A DNA stretch of 64,000 nucleotides. It comes from Actinoplanes couchii. GTDB lineage: Bacteria; Actinomycetota; Actinomycetes; Mycobacteriales; Micromonosporaceae. Below are positions 53,346 to 62,115 of this stretch, piece after piece. Position 1 is the first letter of the stretch. Each line of letters opens with the position of its first letter. Where the stretch lies: positions 62,001 to 126,000 of the forward strand of contig NZ_BOMG01000064.1 of the NCBI RefSeq assembly GCF_016862075.1. Direction: 5' to 3'. A program made the translations under genes and the position numbers. The notes beneath the pieces are model-generated. The model ran no database searches. It was not told the DNA's origin and worked only from the letters and a program-made list of their open reading frames with translations.

Positions 53346-55714
53346 CCGTTGACCACGGTCGCCAGGTCGGTGAGCACCCACGGAACCTCGACAAGTGACG
53401 GATCGAGGGTGTGCGGGGCCCGGACGTGGAAGGTGACCGACTCCCCGGGAAGCAGGGTGACGAAACCCCGGTCGACGATGGCCTGTGGGTCGATGCGGTC
53501 GGGTTGCAGCAGGATGTCGCGGGCCAATCCGGTGGCGTGCACGTGGACGTCGAGGCCGCCGGTTACGATCTGGACGTCCACGGTGAGACCGCCATCGGCG
53601 AGCGGGTGGTCGTCGGCGAACCACAGCGCGCGGGCGTCGCCGAGCCGGGCCACCACCACAGGATCCCCGGCGGCCTCGACCGGGACGTGTGCCACCGACC
53701 GCGGCGCCACCGCCACCGACACGTCCTGATCGTTGACGGTCAGCGTCCCGGTCCAGGTGCAGGCGGTGTCGTTGAGGACCGCCACCACCAGGCCACCGTC
53801 GCGGGTCTGGATGGTGAGCGCCCGGTCCGCGTTCATCTCGCCGAGCGCGAAGTAGAGCGGCTTGTACCGCCCGGCCCCGTCGATCGCCGCCCAGGACGTG
53901 ACCGGCCACAGGTCGTTGAGCTGCCAGAGGATGGCGCCGCCGGTGTGCGGCCAGTGCGACCGCCAGTGTTCGACACCGGTGCGGACGGCCCGGACCTGGT
54001 TGAGCTGGGTCAGATAGTGCCAGGCCTCGACGCTCTCCGGCCGGGGAAGATCCGCGGTCAGCCCACGGGCGAGCTTGCCGTTGCCGTCGTCGGCTTTCTG
54101 GTGGTGCAGCACACCGGGCGAGTCCGGCAGGATCGGATCGTCGGAGACGGCGTCCCGCAGCGTGGTCCAGGCCGGCGGCGCCTGCCACCCGAACTCCGCC
54201 ACGAACCGCGGAGCCGACAGCCGGTAGTTCATGTACGGTTCCCGGTTCCAAACCTCCCAGGAGTGGAAGGTCCCGTGATCGACGTCGTTGGGTTCGTGCT
54301 CCCACGACCCCGACCAGGGACTTCCCGCCTGGTACGGACGGCTGGGGTCGAGTTCGGCGACGATCTCCGGCAGCGTCTCCAGGTAGTACCGCGAACCCCA
54401 CGTCGCACCGGACGAGCCCCACCCCATCGCCCCGTGCAGCCACAGGTTCTCGTTGTTGCCACTCCACGTGATCAGGCTGGGATGCGACGCGAGCCGGCTC
54501 ACGTTCTCCCGGGCTTCGGCGACCACCTCGGAGTGGAGCGGCTCCTCCTCCGGATAGTCGGCACACGCGAACAGGAAGTCCTGCCAGACCATCAGCCCGA
54601 GTTCGTCGCAGACCTCGTAGAAGGCCCGGTCCTCATAGATCCCGCCACCCCACACCCGGATCAGGTTCACCCCGGCGGCGGCCGCCTCCCCCAGCCGCCG
54701 CGCGTACCGTTCCCTGGTCATCCGGGACGGGAAGATGTCGTCCGGGATCCAGTTGACCCCCTTGATCAGCACCGGCGCGTCGTTGATGTGGAACACGAAT
54801 CCGGTTCCCGCGTCGTCGGGAGTCTGGTCGAGCCGCACACTCCGGAATCCGACCCGGCGCTCCCACCGATCCAGTTCCTGATCACCATCGGTCAGTACGA
54901 CGGTCAGCGTGTACAACGCCGGCTCACCGTGACCACGCGGATTCCACGGTTCCACTCCGGGCACGTCGATCTCCGACCGCGCCGAATCGGCATTGACCGC
55001 CACCACTGATCCGATCTGGTGGCCGTCGAGAAGGATCGTCGCGCTCAGCCCACAATCGCGGATCCGCTCGATGTCCACGGTCAAGTTCAACTTCCCGACC
55101 CCGCTTGTGTACGTCGTGAGCGGGCGAACCGCCGCGAGCCGCGCCGTGCTCCACCCCTCTAATCGCACCGGTCGCCAGATCCCGGCGGTGACCAGCGTCG
55201 GTCCCCAGTCCCAGCCGAAACCGCACGCCATCTTGCGGATGAAGTTGAACGGCTCCGGATAGGCGTTGTCCCGCTCCCCCAGCAGCTCACGAACCCTCTC
55301 GGCCTCGGCATAGGCGGACTCGAAACGCACGGTGAGCGGCTGCGGCCCGCCGGCGAGCAGTGTGGTCACGTCGTACCGGAAACTGCGGTGCATGTTGCGG
55401 GTCCGCCCCAGGGAGACGCCACCGAGTTCGATCGACGCGACTGTGTCGAGGCCGTCGAAGACGAGGTCGATCCGGTCGTGGGCCGGTCCGGTCCAGGCGA
55501 CTTCCCGGGTGTACTGCCAGTCGGTGTGCCCGACCCAGGCGACGGCTTTCTCGTTGTCGTCCAGGAAGGGATCGGGCAGCCGGCCGTCGTTGATCAGGTC
55601 GACGTGGACACAGCCGGGAACGGCAGCCGCGATGGCCGGATCGCCGGGCTTCTCGCGCAGTTCCCACGCACCGCCGAGGTCTTGTGAATGCAGCATGTCC
55701 CGGTCCTTCGTCAT
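53321..55714 (-). CDS. GH2 beta-mannosidase
   Basis: A 797-residue predicted cytoplasmic glycosidase releasing mannose from mannobiose and short manno-oligosaccharides. It has the GH2 layout: sugar-binding beta domain first (HTDWQYTREV, FDGLDTVASIELGG), then an immunoglobulin-like domain, the TIM barrel and C-terminal beta domains. The acid/base Glu is in SGNNENLW (about 420) and the nucleophile Glu in VAEFGWQ (about 506). There is no signal peptide. ATG 55714 overlaps the permease stop (ATGA); ATG 55696, with AAGGA upstream, is a good alternative. Last gene of the importer operon, it completes the mannan pathway begun by the GH26 enzyme. Confidence 0.93.
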   Translation of the reverse strand: MTKDRDMLHSQDLGGAWELREKPGDPAIAAAVPGCVHVDLINDGRLPDPFLDDNEKAVAWVGHTDWQYTREVAWTGPAHDRIDLVFDGLDTVASIELGGVSLGRTRNMHRSFRYDVTTLLAGGPQPLTVRFESAYAEAERVRELLGERDNAYPEPFNFIRKMACGFGWDWGPTLVTAGIWRPVRLEGWSTARLAAVRPLTTYTSGVGKLNLTVDIERIRDCGLSATILLDGHQIGSVVAVNADSARSEIDVPGVEPWNPRGHGEPALYTLTVVLTDGDQELDRWERRVGFRSVRLDQTPDDAGTGFVFHINDAPVLIKGVNWIPDDIFPSRMTRERYARRLGEAAAAGVNLIRVWGGGIYEDRAFYEVCDELGLMVWQDFLFACADYPEEEPLHSEVVAEARENVSRLASHPSLITWSGNNENLWLHGAMGWGSSGATWGSRYYLETLPEIVAELDPSRPYQAGSPWSGSWEHEPNDVDHGTFHSWEVWNREPYMNYRLSAPRFVAEFGWQAPPAWTTLRDAVSDDPILPDSPGVLHHQKADDGNGKLARGLTADLPRPESVEAWHYLTQLNQVRAVRTGVEHWRSHWPHTGGAILWQLNDLWPVTSWAAIDGAGRYKPLYFALGEMNADRALTIQTRDGGLVVAVLNDTACTWTGTLTVNDQDVSVAVAPRSVAHVPVEAAGDPVVVARLGDARALWFADDHPLADGGLTVDVQIVTGGLDVHVHATGLARDILLQPDRIDPQAIVDRGFVTLLPGESVTFHVRAPHTLDPSLVEVPWVLTDLATVVNGQTGTSKC

Positions 55715-56532
55715 TTGGTGGCTCCGGCGGTGACGCCGTTGTAGATGAAGCGCTGCAGCAGCAGGAAGATCACGACGGTCGGCAGGATCACGATCATCGT
55801 GCAGGCGGCGATGGTCTCCCACTGCGCGCCGTACGGGCCCTTGAACCGGAACAGCGCGGTGGAGATGACATTGAGGTCAGGCGATCGAAGATAGAGGAAG
55901 GGGATGTAGAACTCGTTGTAGATCGCGATGCCCTTGATGATGACGACGGTGGCGATCGCCGGTTTCATCAGCGGCAGGATGATCCGGCGGTAGATGGTGA
56001 ACCGGCTCGCGCCGTCGACCATCGCGGCCTGGTCCAGGCTCGGCGGAATGGACTGCATGAACTGGAGGAAGATGTAGATCGCGATGATGTCGGTGCCGAG
56101 GAACAGCACGATCGCCGCCCACGGGGTGTTGACCAGCCCCATCGACTTGACGATCTGATAGGTCGCGACCTGGGTGGTCACTCCGGGCACCAGTGAGGCG
56201 ACCAGGAAGAGCCCGAGGATCAGGCGTTTGAAGGGAAAGACGAAACGGCTCATCGCGTACGCGGCCAGGGTGCCCACCGCGACCGTACCGGCCAGGGAGA
56301 CGATCAGGATGACGGTGGTGTTGAGGAAACCGCGCAGCATGTCCCCGGCCGTCCACGCGGTGACGAAATTGTCGAGGTTGAGCCAGTCCGCGGGCGGGGT
56401 GAGCGGGCCGGTCGCCTGGTACTCCGCATGCGTCTTGAACGACGCGAACACCACGACCACGAGCGGGACCAGAACCACCAGGGAGGCCAGCACGAGCGAG
56501 GCGTACTTGGCGAGACGAGCCACGTGCCTCAT
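55711..56532 (-). CDS. ABC sugar importer permease, MalG-type
   Basis: A 273-residue inner-membrane permease with six predicted helices and the EAA coupling loop region (DQAAMVDGASRFTIYRRIILPLMKPA). It pairs with the permease of the upstream gene, with which it overlaps by 4 nt. Substrate, probably manno-oligosaccharides, is inferred from the flanking beta-mannosidase. No ATPase gene is present in the operon; a shared MsiK-like ATPase encoded elsewhere is the usual solution in actinobacteria. Confidence 0.92.
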   Translation of the reverse strand: MRHVARLAKYASLVLASLVVLVPLVVVVFASFKTHAEYQATGPLTPPADWLNLDNFVTAWTAGDMLRGFLNTTVILIVSLAGTVAVGTLAAYAMSRFVFPFKRLILGLFLVASLVPGVTTQVATYQIVKSMGLVNTPWAAIVLFLGTDIIAIYIFLQFMQSIPPSLDQAAMVDGASRFTIYRRIILPLMKPAIATVVIIKGIAIYNEFYIPFLYLRSPDLNVISTALFRFKGPYGAQWETIAACTMIVILPTVVIFLLLQRFIYNGVTAGATK

Positions 56533-57389
56533 GACAGGGACACCTCTTCGTCGGGCAGCAGACGGCGCTGCAACCAGGTGATGAGCAGGACGATCAGCAG
56601 CAGCACCACGGCCATCGCCGAGGCCAGGCCGATCTGCCGGAACTGGAAGGCCGACTCGTACGCCTGGATCACGAAGGTGCGGGTCCCGTTGGCGCCACCG
56701 GTCATGATGAACGGGATCTCGAAGGCGCTCAGGCTGCCGGAGATCGCCAGGATCATCGACAGGCTGATGATCCGCCGGATACCGGGCGCGATGATGTGCC
56801 GGAACTGGTGCCACCGGTTCGCGCCGTCGATTTCCGCGGCCTCGTAGATCTCACCGGGAATCGACTGGATCGCCCCGAGGAACAGCACAAAACTCAGGCC
56901 GGTGAATCGCCACACCGACGTGCCGGCCAGTGACACGTTGGCGATGTCCGGGTCGCCCAGCCAGAGCCGGGTGTGTTCGCCGAGTCCCAGGAACCGCAGC
57001 ACCGTGTCGAGGGTGCCGTCGGGCTGGAAGAGGTAGAGGAAGACGAATCCGACGGCGACCCCGTTGAGCAGGTAGGGGAAGAACAGAATGCCTTTGAACA
57101 GGTTCCGGAACCGGGTGCTGAACGACAGGATCACCGCGAAGTACAGCGCGACGACGATCTGCACGAACGACGCCAGCAGGTAGTAGAGGCTGATCAGGAA
57201 GACCCGCCGGTACTGCTCGTCGGTGAGCACCCGCACGTAGTTGTCCAGCCCGGCCGGTGTCATCGTGACGTCCAGGCCGTCCCAGCGGTGGAAGCTGTAC
57301 CAGATCATGTTGCCGACCGGCACATAGGTGAAAGTGAGGAGCAGGATCAGCGCCGGCGCGACGTACAGATACGGTTGCCGTTTCGTCAC
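56529..57389 (-). CDS. ABC sugar importer permease, MalF-type
   Basis: A 286-residue permease beginning TKRQPYLYVAPALILLL in its first membrane helix, with the EAA-type loop YEAAEIDGANRWHQFRHIIAPGI near residue 200. GTG 57389 overlaps the stop of the binding-protein gene (GTGA), and its own stop overlaps the next permease start. It forms the importer channel with that second permease. Confidence 0.92.
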   Translation of the reverse strand: MTKRQPYLYVAPALILLLTFTYVPVGNMIWYSFHRWDGLDVTMTPAGLDNYVRVLTDEQYRRVFLISLYYLLASFVQIVVALYFAVILSFSTRFRNLFKGILFFPYLLNGVAVGFVFLYLFQPDGTLDTVLRFLGLGEHTRLWLGDPDIANVSLAGTSVWRFTGLSFVLFLGAIQSIPGEIYEAAEIDGANRWHQFRHIIAPGIRRIISLSMILAISGSLSAFEIPFIMTGGANGTRTFVIQAYESAFQFRQIGLASAMAVVLLLIVLLITWLQRRLLPDEEVSLS

Positions 57390-58696
57390 TTCATGACCCG
57401 GGACTGCGCCGCGCCCCATCGTCTGTTGAGGTCGGCGAAGAACGACTCCTTGTCGCCCTCCGCGGCGCCCCGGGCGACGTCGACGAGTTTCTGCCGGTAG
57501 ATGTCGCCCTTCAGATCGATTTCGGACTCCCGGATGATCTCGTCCTCCTTGCCGGCGTTGGCGACCGCCTGCGGCGTCTCCATCAGCTCGGTCCCGGCGC
57601 CGGTGACCGCTTGCAGGGCGGCCGGCAGCGGCTGGTCCACGGCGGGCGGGATGGCCTGGTTGTCGGCGGCGAATCCGGACTCGGTGGCGAACCAGTCCAG
57701 CCACGCCTTGGCGGTCGCCTTGTTCCCGGAGTTGCGGCTGATCGCGGCGGTGTAGTCGCCGTCGATACGGGCGTGGAACTTCCCGTCCTTCTGATAGGGG
57801 AACGGCCAGAACGCGATGTCGTCCGGGTTGGCCCCGGCGGCCTTCGCGGCGTCCTGCACCTGCGGAACCGCCCACGAGCCGAGCAGCATGCTCGCGGTCT
57901 TCCCGGTGGCGAGCATCGGCTTGGAGGCTTCCCAGTTGGTGGTCAGCGGGTCCTTCTCGGTGAGTCTCGCGTGGACGATGTCGAAGAGCAGGCCGTCGGC
58001 GAGGTACTGGATCCTGCCGGGCTGCCACGGGGCGGCATCGGCCGGGAGCTGCTCGTTGATCTGCGGATCGGCGAAGACGGCACGCTGGTTGTTCCACTCG
58101 CTGAGCGGCCAGCCGTCCTTGTAGTTGGTGTAGTAGGGCACCGCGCCGCCGGCCGCGATCGCCCGCAGCCCGGCCAGGAACTCCTCGGGTGTCTTCGGCG
58201 GGGCGGTGATCCCGGCCTCGGCCCAGATCCGCTTGTTGACGACAAAACCCTTGGCGATCCCGCCGAGCGACAGCCCGTACGCCTTGCCCTGGTAGGTCGT
58301 CTGGTCGATGAACCGGAACCTCGTCCTGAGGTCGGCGGCGTCGCCGAGCGGCTCGAAGAACTGCGGGTACTGGTCGACCGCGACGCTGTTCGGGATCAGC
58401 AGCACGTCACCGTAGTCGCCGCCGCTGAGCTGGGTGGTGACGTCGTCCTCGTAGTTGGTGACGCCCTCGAACGTGACGGTGGTTCCCGGATATTTCGCCT
58501 GGAAGGCCTTGGCGTACTCCGGCAGCTTCGTCTCGACCAGGTCGGTCCGGTTGGTCAGGACGGTGATGGCGCCCTTGACCTCACCGGAGAAGTCGCCACT
58601 GGCACCGCTGCCGTCGCCGGCGCCGCCGGTACAGCCGGTCATCAGAGCCAGGGCGGCGACCGTGCCGGCACCCAGGAGTGTCCTTCTGTTGAGCAT
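57386..58696 (-). CDS. Extracellular sugar-binding lipoprotein of ABC importer
   Basis: A 436-residue solute-binding protein of the carbohydrate family 1 type. The lipoprotein signal (MLNRRTLLGAG..., lipobox LMTGC, Cys about 22) anchors it outside the membrane. It has family features such as KGAITVLTNRTD, YPGTTVTFEG and GKTASMLLGSW. It is first in the operon of importer and beta-mannosidase. An AT-rich palindrome 69 bp upstream, almost the same as that before the mannanase, suggests common repression. Likely ligands are manno-oligosaccharides. Confidence 0.93.
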   Translation of the reverse strand: MLNRRTLLGAGTVAALALMTGCTGGAGDGSGASGDFSGEVKGAITVLTNRTDLVETKLPEYAKAFQAKYPGTTVTFEGVTNYEDDVTTQLSGGDYGDVLLIPNSVAVDQYPQFFEPLGDAADLRTRFRFIDQTTYQGKAYGLSLGGIAKGFVVNKRIWAEAGITAPPKTPEEFLAGLRAIAAGGAVPYYTNYKDGWPLSEWNNQRAVFADPQINEQLPADAAPWQPGRIQYLADGLLFDIVHARLTEKDPLTTNWEASKPMLATGKTASMLLGSWAVPQVQDAAKAAGANPDDIAFWPFPYQKDGKFHARIDGDYTAAISRNSGNKATAKAWLDWFATESGFAADNQAIPPAVDQPLPAALQAVTGAGTELMETPQAVANAGKEDEIIRESEIDLKGDIYRQKLVDVARGAAEGDKESFFADLNRRWGAAQSRVMK

Positions 58697-58764
58697 GGAG
58701 AGTTGTCCGTCCTGCTGGCTGGTGGAGCGCCCAGCATGAGACGGCCGCCACCATCACGTCAAGA

Positions 58765-58781
58765 TTAAATTACTAATTTAT
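58765..58781. promoter_or_regulatory. Operator-like palindrome before the sugar-importer operon
   Basis: TTAAATTACTAATTTAT contains a perfect 15-bp palindrome (TAAATTA-C-TAATTTA). It matches the site at 48878-48894 at 14 of 16 positions. It lies between the importer operon and the divergent TetR gene. Likely operator of the ROK repressor. Confidence 0.7.
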
Positions 58782-58812
58782 TTAAACACCTTCTACACGT
58801 ACGCGGAAAAGT

Positions 58813-58840
58813 TTTGTGGTTACCCAAAGTTTGTGGTTAC
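58813..58840. repeat. 11-bp direct repeat TTTGTGGTTAC, period 17 bp
   Basis: Two exact copies (58813-58823 and 58830-58840) sit immediately before the TetR start at 58850. They may be a regulator binding site covering the promoter or the 5' end of a short leader. Confidence 0.6.
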
Positions 58841-58849
58841 TCTATTCGC

Positions 58850-59500
58850 ATGCAGCAGGAACCTGGCCTTCGTGAACTGAAGAAGGCGCAGATGCGGGAG
58901 CGCATCGCCGACGTCGCCGCCGGCCTGTTCGCCGAGCGTGGCTACGACGGCGTCTCGATGATCGAGGTCGCGCGGGCCGCCACCGTGTCGGAGCAGACGG
59001 TCTACAACTACTTCCCCGCCAAGCAGGACCTGGTCCTCGACCGGGCCGACGAGATCCGCGAGCAGTACCACCGGGCGGTCGCGACACGTCCGCCCGGCAC
59101 CAGCCCGGCATCGGCGCTGCACCTACTGGTCATCGGGCTGATCACGCACTTCCGCAGCGAGGAGCTGTCGCTCGCCCGGGGCGAGTTCCCCGCACAGTGC
59201 CTGATCAGCCCGGTCCTGCGCCGGTTCGCGCTCGAGGTCCGCGAGCAGCAGGCGCAGACCATCGGCGACGCGATCCGCACGACCGACCCGGCCGTTCCCG
59301 CGATCGTCGCGCGCGCTCACGCCGCCGCGATCGTCGCGGTCGTCCAGAGCATCACCGACGACATCGGCACCCACGTCCGGTCCGGGGACGTCTCCGACGA
59401 GGCCGCCGACCGGATGCGCCGGACCGCGGCCCTGGCGTTCGACCACCTCGACCAGGCCTTCCGGTCGATCACCACCACCTACCGGGGAGACCCACGATGA
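58850..59500 (+). CDS. TetR-family regulator coupled to FAD monooxygenase
   Basis: A 216-residue protein with an N-terminal TetR HTH (AAGLFAERGYDGVSMIEVARAATVSEQTVYNYF in outline, about 18-55) and a helical C-terminal ligand domain. ATG 58850 is preferred over an upstream GTG that lies in the direct repeats. The stop overlaps the start of the monooxygenase gene (ATGA), so the pair forms one unit, probably autoregulated through the repeats just upstream. The inducer is unknown. Confidence 0.88.
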   Translation: MQQEPGLRELKKAQMRERIADVAAGLFAERGYDGVSMIEVARAATVSEQTVYNYFPAKQDLVLDRADEIREQYHRAVATRPPGTSPASALHLLVIGLITHFRSEELSLARGEFPAQCLISPVLRRFALEVREQQAQTIGDAIRTTDPAVPAIVARAHAAAIVAVVQSITDDIGTHVRSGDVSDEAADRMRRTAALAFDHLDQAFRSITTTYRGDPR

Positions 59501-60648
59501 TCAACAAGCGTGTGCTCATATCCGGCGCGAGCATCGGCGGGCCGGCGCTGGCCTACTGGCTGCACCGGCACGGTTTCGACGTCACCGTCGTCGAGAAGGC
59601 GGGCGAGATCCGCCGCGGCGGGCAGGCCGTCGACTTCAAGGGCCCCATCCACCGCCGGGTGCTCAGCGAGATGGGCATCCTCGACCGGGTGAAGCAGGCG
59701 ACCGTGATGGGCGGCGACGACCGCATCGTCGACGCCAGGGGCCGCACCATCGGCTTCGTCCCGGCGGCCTTCGCCGGCGGCGAGTTCAACATCCCGCGCG
59801 GCGATCTGGCCCGCCTTCTCTACGCCCTCACCGCGCACACCTGTGAGTACGTCTTCGGCGACTCGATCACGTCGCTGACCGAGACGGCGTCCGGTGTCGA
59901 CGTCACGTTCACGCACGGCGCCCCGCGCACCTTCGACCTCGTCGTCGGCGCCGACGGCATGCATTCCAACGTCCGCAGGCTCGCCTTCGGACCGGAGTCG
60001 GACCACGTCACCCATCTCGGTTACTACTACGCCTTGGCCGACCTCGACGCGGGCGACGACAACGTGGCGTACAACGAGCCCGGTCGTATGGTCGGTCTCG
60101 GCGGTTCCAAGGCGCCGGCATTCTTCGTGTTCGCCGCGGACCGGCTCCCGGCCCGGGACGACGTCGACGCGCAGAAACAGATGATGATGGACGCCTACCG
60201 CGACGGCCGGTGGCGCATCCCGGAACTGCTCACGAAGATCCCCGCGGCCACCGGGTTCTACATGGATTCCATCAGCCGCGCGACAGTCGACCGCTACTCG
60301 ACCGGCCGGGTCGCGCTGGTCGGCGACTCGGCCTGGGGCAACGCGCTGGGCGGTTTCGGCACCGGCCTGGCCATGGTCGGCGCCTACGTCCTGGCCGGCG
60401 AGCTGGCCCGGGCAGGCGGCGACCACACGGTGGCCTTTCCCCAGTTCGAGACCAAATTCCGCGAGTACGCGTCCATCTCCGACAAGATCAACGCCGGCCG
60501 TCTCCTGGCCCCGAGGACCAGACCCGGAATCGTGGCCCGCAACCTGCTCTTCACCGCCCTGAAGCTGTTCAGCCCCGCCATGCGGCTGATCGAGGGCCCC
60601 GCAAAGAACATCACCCTCGACGATTACGCCTCGACCCAACCGGCGTGA
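59497..60648 (+). CDS. FAD-dependent monooxygenase (TetX/PHBH-like)
   Basis: A 383-residue class A flavoprotein hydroxylase. N-terminal dinucleotide motif ISGASIGGPALAYWL, FAD ribose Glu in VVEKAG, mid-chain DLVVGADGMHSNVRR (DG motif) and C-terminal GDSAWGNALGGFGTG (GD motif) are all present. The substrate is unknown; family members hydroxylate aromatics or inactivate antibiotics. Translational coupling to a TetR repressor points to induced modification of a toxic small molecule. It is not obviously tied to the polyene cluster 20 kb away, which also needs a different type of oxygenase. Confidence 0.88.
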   Translation: MINKRVLISGASIGGPALAYWLHRHGFDVTVVEKAGEIRRGGQAVDFKGPIHRRVLSEMGILDRVKQATVMGGDDRIVDARGRTIGFVPAAFAGGEFNIPRGDLARLLYALTAHTCEYVFGDSITSLTETASGVDVTFTHGAPRTFDLVVGADGMHSNVRRLAFGPESDHVTHLGYYYALADLDAGDDNVAYNEPGRMVGLGGSKAPAFFVFAADRLPARDDVDAQKQMMMDAYRDGRWRIPELLTKIPAATGFYMDSISRATVDRYSTGRVALVGDSAWGNALGGFGTGLAMVGAYVLAGELARAGGDHTVAFPQFETKFREYASISDKINAGRLLAPRTRPGIVARNLLFTALKLFSPAMRLIEGPAKNITLDDYASTQPA

Positions 60649-60727
60649 CCACCAGATCGGGCCGGCAGCCGGCACGCCAGGGCTGCCGTGCGGTGGGGTC
60701 GTTGCCGATGTCGATCATGATGGTGGG

Positions 60728-61480
60728 ATGACGCGGATCCGGCTCACGGCTGTCGCCGCCGCCCTGGCAGTGGCGGGCGGCGCCGGCACGATGATGTTCA
60801 CGCTGGCCGCCGGGCCCGAACCGTGGTGGTACGGATATGTCAGCGAGGCCGGCACCGACGAACAGCCCTACGCGATCCCGTATCGCTGGGGACTGGTCAC
60901 GCTGGCCCTCGGTGTCGCGCTGCTGGGCGTGGCCCGGTCGGCATTGCCGGGCCGTTCCGTGCAACCGGCCGGGGTGCGGGCCCGGTTGGCCGGGCTGCTC
61001 GCGGGGACGCCCCGGTTCCGGGGACGGCTGGCCGACGGCCGGGTGACGGTGTGGGCGCTCGCGGTCGCCGCCGTGCTCGCGGCCGTCTCCGGGGCGGTGC
61101 CGTGCAGTCACGAGTGTCCGCTGCCGCCGTACGAGCCGACGACCCTCGCCGACGTCGTGCACGCCGGGGCGAGTGTCGTCGGCATGGTGGTGCTGGCCGG
61201 GGCGATGGCGGCGATGTGGTTCACCGCAACGGACCGGGCCGTCCGGTGGCTCTCGGGCGTCGCGGTCCTGACGATGGTGCCGCTCGGCGCGGCACTGGCG
61301 GTGATCATGCTGGCCGTCGGCCGGGCGACCACCGGCGCCGTGGTGGAGCGTCTGGTGTTGCTGATCGCCGTGGTCTGGCTGATCGGCACGGCACTGTTCA
61401 CCGCCCGTACCGCGGGCCGGGACCGGGAGCCGGACAGGGCCGGCGATCCCACGTCACCGGGCCCCACGCCGCATCCCTAG
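60728..61480 (+). CDS. DUF998-like integral membrane protein
   Basis: A 250-residue protein with about six hydrophobic helices. A first-helix/loop pattern PWWYGYVSEAGT near residue 33 resembles DUF998 membrane proteins. A loop with two cysteines (PCSHECPLPPYEP, about 124-136) faces one side of the membrane. The function is unknown. Its stop codon overlaps the stop of the convergent lipoprotein gene within CTAG. Confidence 0.8.
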   Translation: MTRIRLTAVAAALAVAGGAGTMMFTLAAGPEPWWYGYVSEAGTDEQPYAIPYRWGLVTLALGVALLGVARSALPGRSVQPAGVRARLAGLLAGTPRFRGRLADGRVTVWALAVAAVLAAVSGAVPCSHECPLPPYEPTTLADVVHAGASVVGMVVLAGAMAAMWFTATDRAVRWLSGVAVLTMVPLGAALAVIMLAVGRATTGAVVERLVLLIAVVWLIGTALFTARTAGRDREPDRAGDPTSPGPTPHP

Positions 61481-62115
61481 TGCTTGGCCCATTCTGTGCA
61501 CTCCGCGCCGTACGTGCCCTCCCGGCTCTCGTCACCGTTGATGCCGCCGTCGGTCAGCCAGCGGCGTTCGCCGTCGCCGGTCTGGACGTGGTGCATCACG
61601 TACGACTCGAGGGTCGCCCGGATCTCGGCCCGCTGAGTGTCGTCCTTGATCCGGCCCCAGTTGCCGGTGTCGACGCAGAACGTCACGGTCGTCTCGTCGG
61701 CGCCGGTCTTCGCCACGCCCATGGTCCGGACCCAGACCGGGCCGGTCTGCGGGGTGTCGGTCGTGGTGTCCGCGAACGGCGCCATCACCCCGTCGTAGTG
61801 CTTGTCGGTGGAGAGCAACCGGCTGACCCGGATGGCCGGGGCCCAGTCGGTCAGGCTCTTCATCCAGTAGACCTGCGCGAGGCTGCGCCGGGCGGCGAGG
61901 ATCTCCGCGGTCTCCGGGACGCCGGCCGGATCCCAGGTGATCGGGACCTGCTCGGTCCCGTCCAGGGGCAACGCCCGGTACGCCTCCTCGTAGGTCATCG
62001 ACGGCGCCGCGCTCCCGCTCGGCGCCGGGGCGGCCGGGGGCTCCGCGGGATCGGTGCACCCGGCCGCCGTCAGCCCGACCACAACGGCGACGATCGCCGC
62101 GCCACGCCATCCCAC
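61477..62115 (-). CDS. Predicted lipoprotein of unknown function
   Basis: A 212-residue protein with a lipoprotein signal (GWRGAAIVAVVVGLTAAGC, lipobox Cys about 21) and a Pro/Ala/Ser linker. A soluble domain follows with a TWDPAG segment, a VTFCVDTGNWG strand and a C-terminal cysteine. GTG 62115 overlaps the TAG stop of the upstream gene by one base, so both are probably translated together. No enzyme motif is recognised. Possibly a companion of the large DUF6571-like protein. Confidence 0.78.
   Translation of the reverse strand: MGWRGAAIVAVVVGLTAAGCTDPAEPPAAPAPSGSAAPSMTYEEAYRALPLDGTEQVPITWDPAGVPETAEILAARRSLAQVYWMKSLTDWAPAIRVSRLLSTDKHYDGVMAPFADTTTDTPQTGPVWVRTMGVAKTGADETTVTFCVDTGNWGRIKDDTQRAEIRATLESYVMHHVQTGDGERRWLTDGGINGDESREGTYGAECTEWAKH

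Noticed and set aside
60665..60689. GGCAGCC/GGCTGCC hairpin after the monooxygenase gene
   Set aside because: A short GC stem with no T-run in very GC-rich DNA is easily met by chance, so it is not reported as a terminator.
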